Of a DNA stretch of 64,000 nt, positions 63,101 through 64,000 are shown in pieces. Position 1 is the first letter of the stretch. Every line of letters begins with the position of its first letter. The notes below the pieces were generated by a model. The model searched no databases. It had not been told where the DNA came from and saw only the letters and a program-made list of their open reading frames with translations. Both the position numbers and the translations under genes were made by a program. This DNA is from Epithemia pelagica (taxonomy: Eukaryota; Bacillariophyta; Bacillariophyceae; Surirellales; Surirellaceae). The stretch covers positions 992,001-1,056,000 of the forward strand of contig OX337237.1 of assembly GCA_946965045.2 (NCBI GenBank), written 5' to 3'.

Positions 63101-63243
63101 GAGGACAGAAGCGATCGACCAAATCTTGTCGAATTCGAGTTGTTGTTGTTGTTTCCTCGTGATAGGAACGGTCTGGAAGAAAACAAGGGCTCACGATTCG
63201 ACGAGAAATTGTTGCGTTCCGCTTCATGTGAAGAGGTATTCAT
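60124..63243 (-). CDS. Large low-complexity protein with two coiled coils
   Basis: 1039 residues from the ATG at 63243 (MNTSSHEAERN); the frame opens earlier only at a TTG. After a Ser/Asn/Thr-rich start comes a coiled coil of about 90 residues (LQAIRELQLELENNHMTIQT, then SERLRETEEDRDRQVERLEF), a Lys/Ser/Thr-rich basic stretch (KKTRKKKKKDK), a poly-Pro part, a long Asp/Glu-rich acidic part (DGDDEGDDDDDDDNDDDR), and a second coiled coil near the C-terminus (QRDQAEQQARQFETELRRAQ) followed by a KRKATSKKKR basic patch. No enzyme domain or membrane segment is seen. It may be a scaffold or nuclear protein; the function is not assignable. Confidence 0.65.
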   Translation of the reverse strand: MNTSSHEAERNNFSSNREPLFSSRPFLSRGNNNNNSNSTRFGRSLLSSSMSSETSTKTTAPRRLLYNSFVSSSSSTPSNARTEPSAPVSLTSSTSDFTVRQPPSQSLRPSPAPRPPPPPAATTTTTSGVKRMAAGGILRPSTPPSVLLQAIRELQLELENNHMTIQTLRTTIAHLSERLRETEEDRDRQVERLEFQLQAISFVEYYAAETAAQFQQEKEEQQQQRQQQQASAIPTTKSKKAGSKKSQASNDDSSVGSNSSTASNTSNKKTRKKKKKDKAGATSTNATSTTTTTGSGTKQLRNTTNTSIKKTSGTKKKKTKAGSLTATAKTKSTAMRTPGNPRIPPPPPNDPPPPPPTEQAPGNYSGPVTTTWSRSPPTTKNTVTAVAPLATAPFLSDTSSSQPAGESPVAWKGDLKDSSANNNGKEEEENDRTRSVASPRYVPSTFEHDVFEADDGPLYPSDPIMGGEEGTALHETNSAWQTATSTPQEQPPQQQTLSQEARPADAQQQPRQEQKEQVDALAAEASRISASCALLEIDGVFSGDENDGDDEGDDDDDDDNDDDREEDENENSLGNSSNVDDSGNNHPLHNHNSNNNSNAVSNLDNHRSAGSLLESVQQDESCEMSEESLSSEQQHEYTGLSSLVQNGSMESDDDMDGYDDTDDGDDDSIDSPEQVNRMIVKINDNQESMVTDDELTDAEESGHGSDHEDEQERPSQQQQQPSQVPPPPLTLTASSILNDDGSTSKSTPAVLISPDASGQPSSEDGPMNTAMPKEPFHSEREDIVSESNLDTHETIVNSVSPLFAGSSPVEDPNRPDTLQPETATELPVRLPFSPNRDNNNNKTKTKTGARNGSHTNKRNPPPLLPGKKPAATPVSPEGPRQAAFVKVLLQRDQAEQQARQFETELRRAQKKIHDLTNQIEQQQSKRKATSKKKRSVVKNNNSNDASATALTASPAQMPSADGHMDAVSSPSSPWGGNMTLSSIPGIQQDGGNSSSAQQTKVIPTVSIATATTVTSSPPKHLESGVTSATENFQRQHIQV

Positions 63244-64000
63244 TATGGGTGAAGTCACCGCCTGGGAATTCCAACACCGAAATCGAAACACTAACCACCG
63301 ATGTTTTTCTGGAAACAACGGAAGGCCAACACAACGACTCTGGTCCGATTCTTCTCTTTCACCTCTCTTTTCTGATCCAAGCAAAGTGTAAAAGAATGAG
63401 CGGGCGGATTGTTATCCGTGTATCATCCACTTCCAAAACCTCCGAAAGCCCACCCAAACAATTCTTGTTTGGATGAGAAGGAAGGTCCGACCAAAGAAAG
63501 AACTGTTGGTCCGATTTATTTTCGTTGGCTGCCTCTTTCGGCTACAAGAACAATGAATCTGTTCGAAGACAGTGAGAAAGGAATCTACAGCCACTCTTTA
63601 ACCTTGTATCATCCAAACAACCAGAGCTTCTTTATCAGGGTCTATATTGTCGATACACAGGAAAGAAGACGACGATCGATGTCCCATATTCTCTAGAGAG
63701 TAATGGTTAATCCCCATACATACAATGAAAGCGATGGCACTCTCCCTAGACGGAGGGAGGGGGCACATCCACTGAACGCCGCCCAACCATCAAATGAGAA
63801 AGCCGGGCGTGCCTGTATCATGGAAGGAATGGGGCCGACGGACGCGCGACGCATGTCTCTCGCGTCGCTCACGCCCCATAGACCAAAACAAGACCATCGT
63901 TGGCACGACCGCCGGGTGCCATTTTGGCCCCCGCTCATCGGACATAATTCTTATCGTCGAATGTCTAATTTTACTATTGATCATCTTATGATTCAAATTT
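63244..64000. other. Right end, no gene seen
   Basis: Upstream region of the coiled-coil gene, then about 600 bases with only short unsupported ORFs. Confidence 0.4.

Noticed and set aside
61520-63391. Ser- and Val-rich plus-strand ORFs
   Set aside because: Shadows of the low-complexity coiled-coil gene on the other strand.
1-64000. Bacterial contaminant or phage origin
   Set aside because: Introns, bipartite presequences and copia elements are eukaryotic; no Shine-Dalgarno sites or operons are seen.

Overview
The window looks like nuclear DNA of a photosynthetic stramenopile, most likely a pennate diatom. The evidence is short GT-AG introns (49 to 180 bp), three gene products that start with a signal peptide followed by a Phe-led transit peptide (the ASAFAP-type plastid presequence of diatoms), Ty1/copia retrotransposons with the odd protein layout seen in diatom lineages, and long low-complexity acidic, Gln or Asn tracts. 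Nothing bacterial is seen. The species cannot be named from the sequence alone.

Layout. 1-14.3 kb: a locally duplicated block carrying a membrane-anchored 2-oxoglutarate/Fe(II) oxygenase. Copy A (about 1.07-3.14 kb) and copy B (about 10.42-12.49 kb) flank a DDE transposase gene (minus, 3.9-7.2 kb) and a heme peroxidase (minus, 8.5-9.6 kb). Copy B runs on into an intact PrmC/HemK methyltransferase; copy A keeps only a decayed piece of it. 14.3-31.5 kb: a nested pair of copia elements. Young element E1 (identical 769-bp LTRs, CAACG target duplication) sits inside the pol gene of older, broken element E2, whose 5' LTR is almost entirely an inverted repeat. 31.5-35.3 kb: two decayed members of an ankyrin-MYND family, the first starting 31 bp after the E2 3' LTR. 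35.8-42.4 kb: a two-exon prolyl-4-hydroxylase-like gene with a plastid-type presequence, a hypothetical ORF, an EF-hand membrane protein and a divergent small membrane protein. 42.7-49.8 kb: copia element E3, complete, with identical 174-bp LTRs and a tRNA-like unit in its leader. 51.9-53.8 kb: the intact ankyrin-MYND paralogue. 54.4-59.5 kb: another plastid-type 2OG oxygenase, divergent from a three-exon tandem phosphoglycerate mutase whose second domain has lost a catalytic His. 60.1-63.2 kb: a large low-complexity coiled-coil protein.

How it fits together: this is not an operon-like pathway. It is a gene-poor, repeat-shaped stretch where tandem duplication, gene conversion and retrotransposition dominate. 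The most unusual signals are (1) a single in-frame UGA between gag and protease in both E2 and E3, which suggests stop-codon readthrough; (2) three hydrophobic segments inside the E1 gag-protease polyprotein; (3) the palindromic E2 LTR; (4) the 691-bp identical tract between two otherwise diverged oxygenase copies; and (5) the pseudo-active second phosphoglycerate mutase domain.

Open reading frames here often begin at GTG or TTG, so starts were moved to the first well-placed ATG where possible, and splice sites were read by eye. Coordinates read by eye may be off by a base or two.
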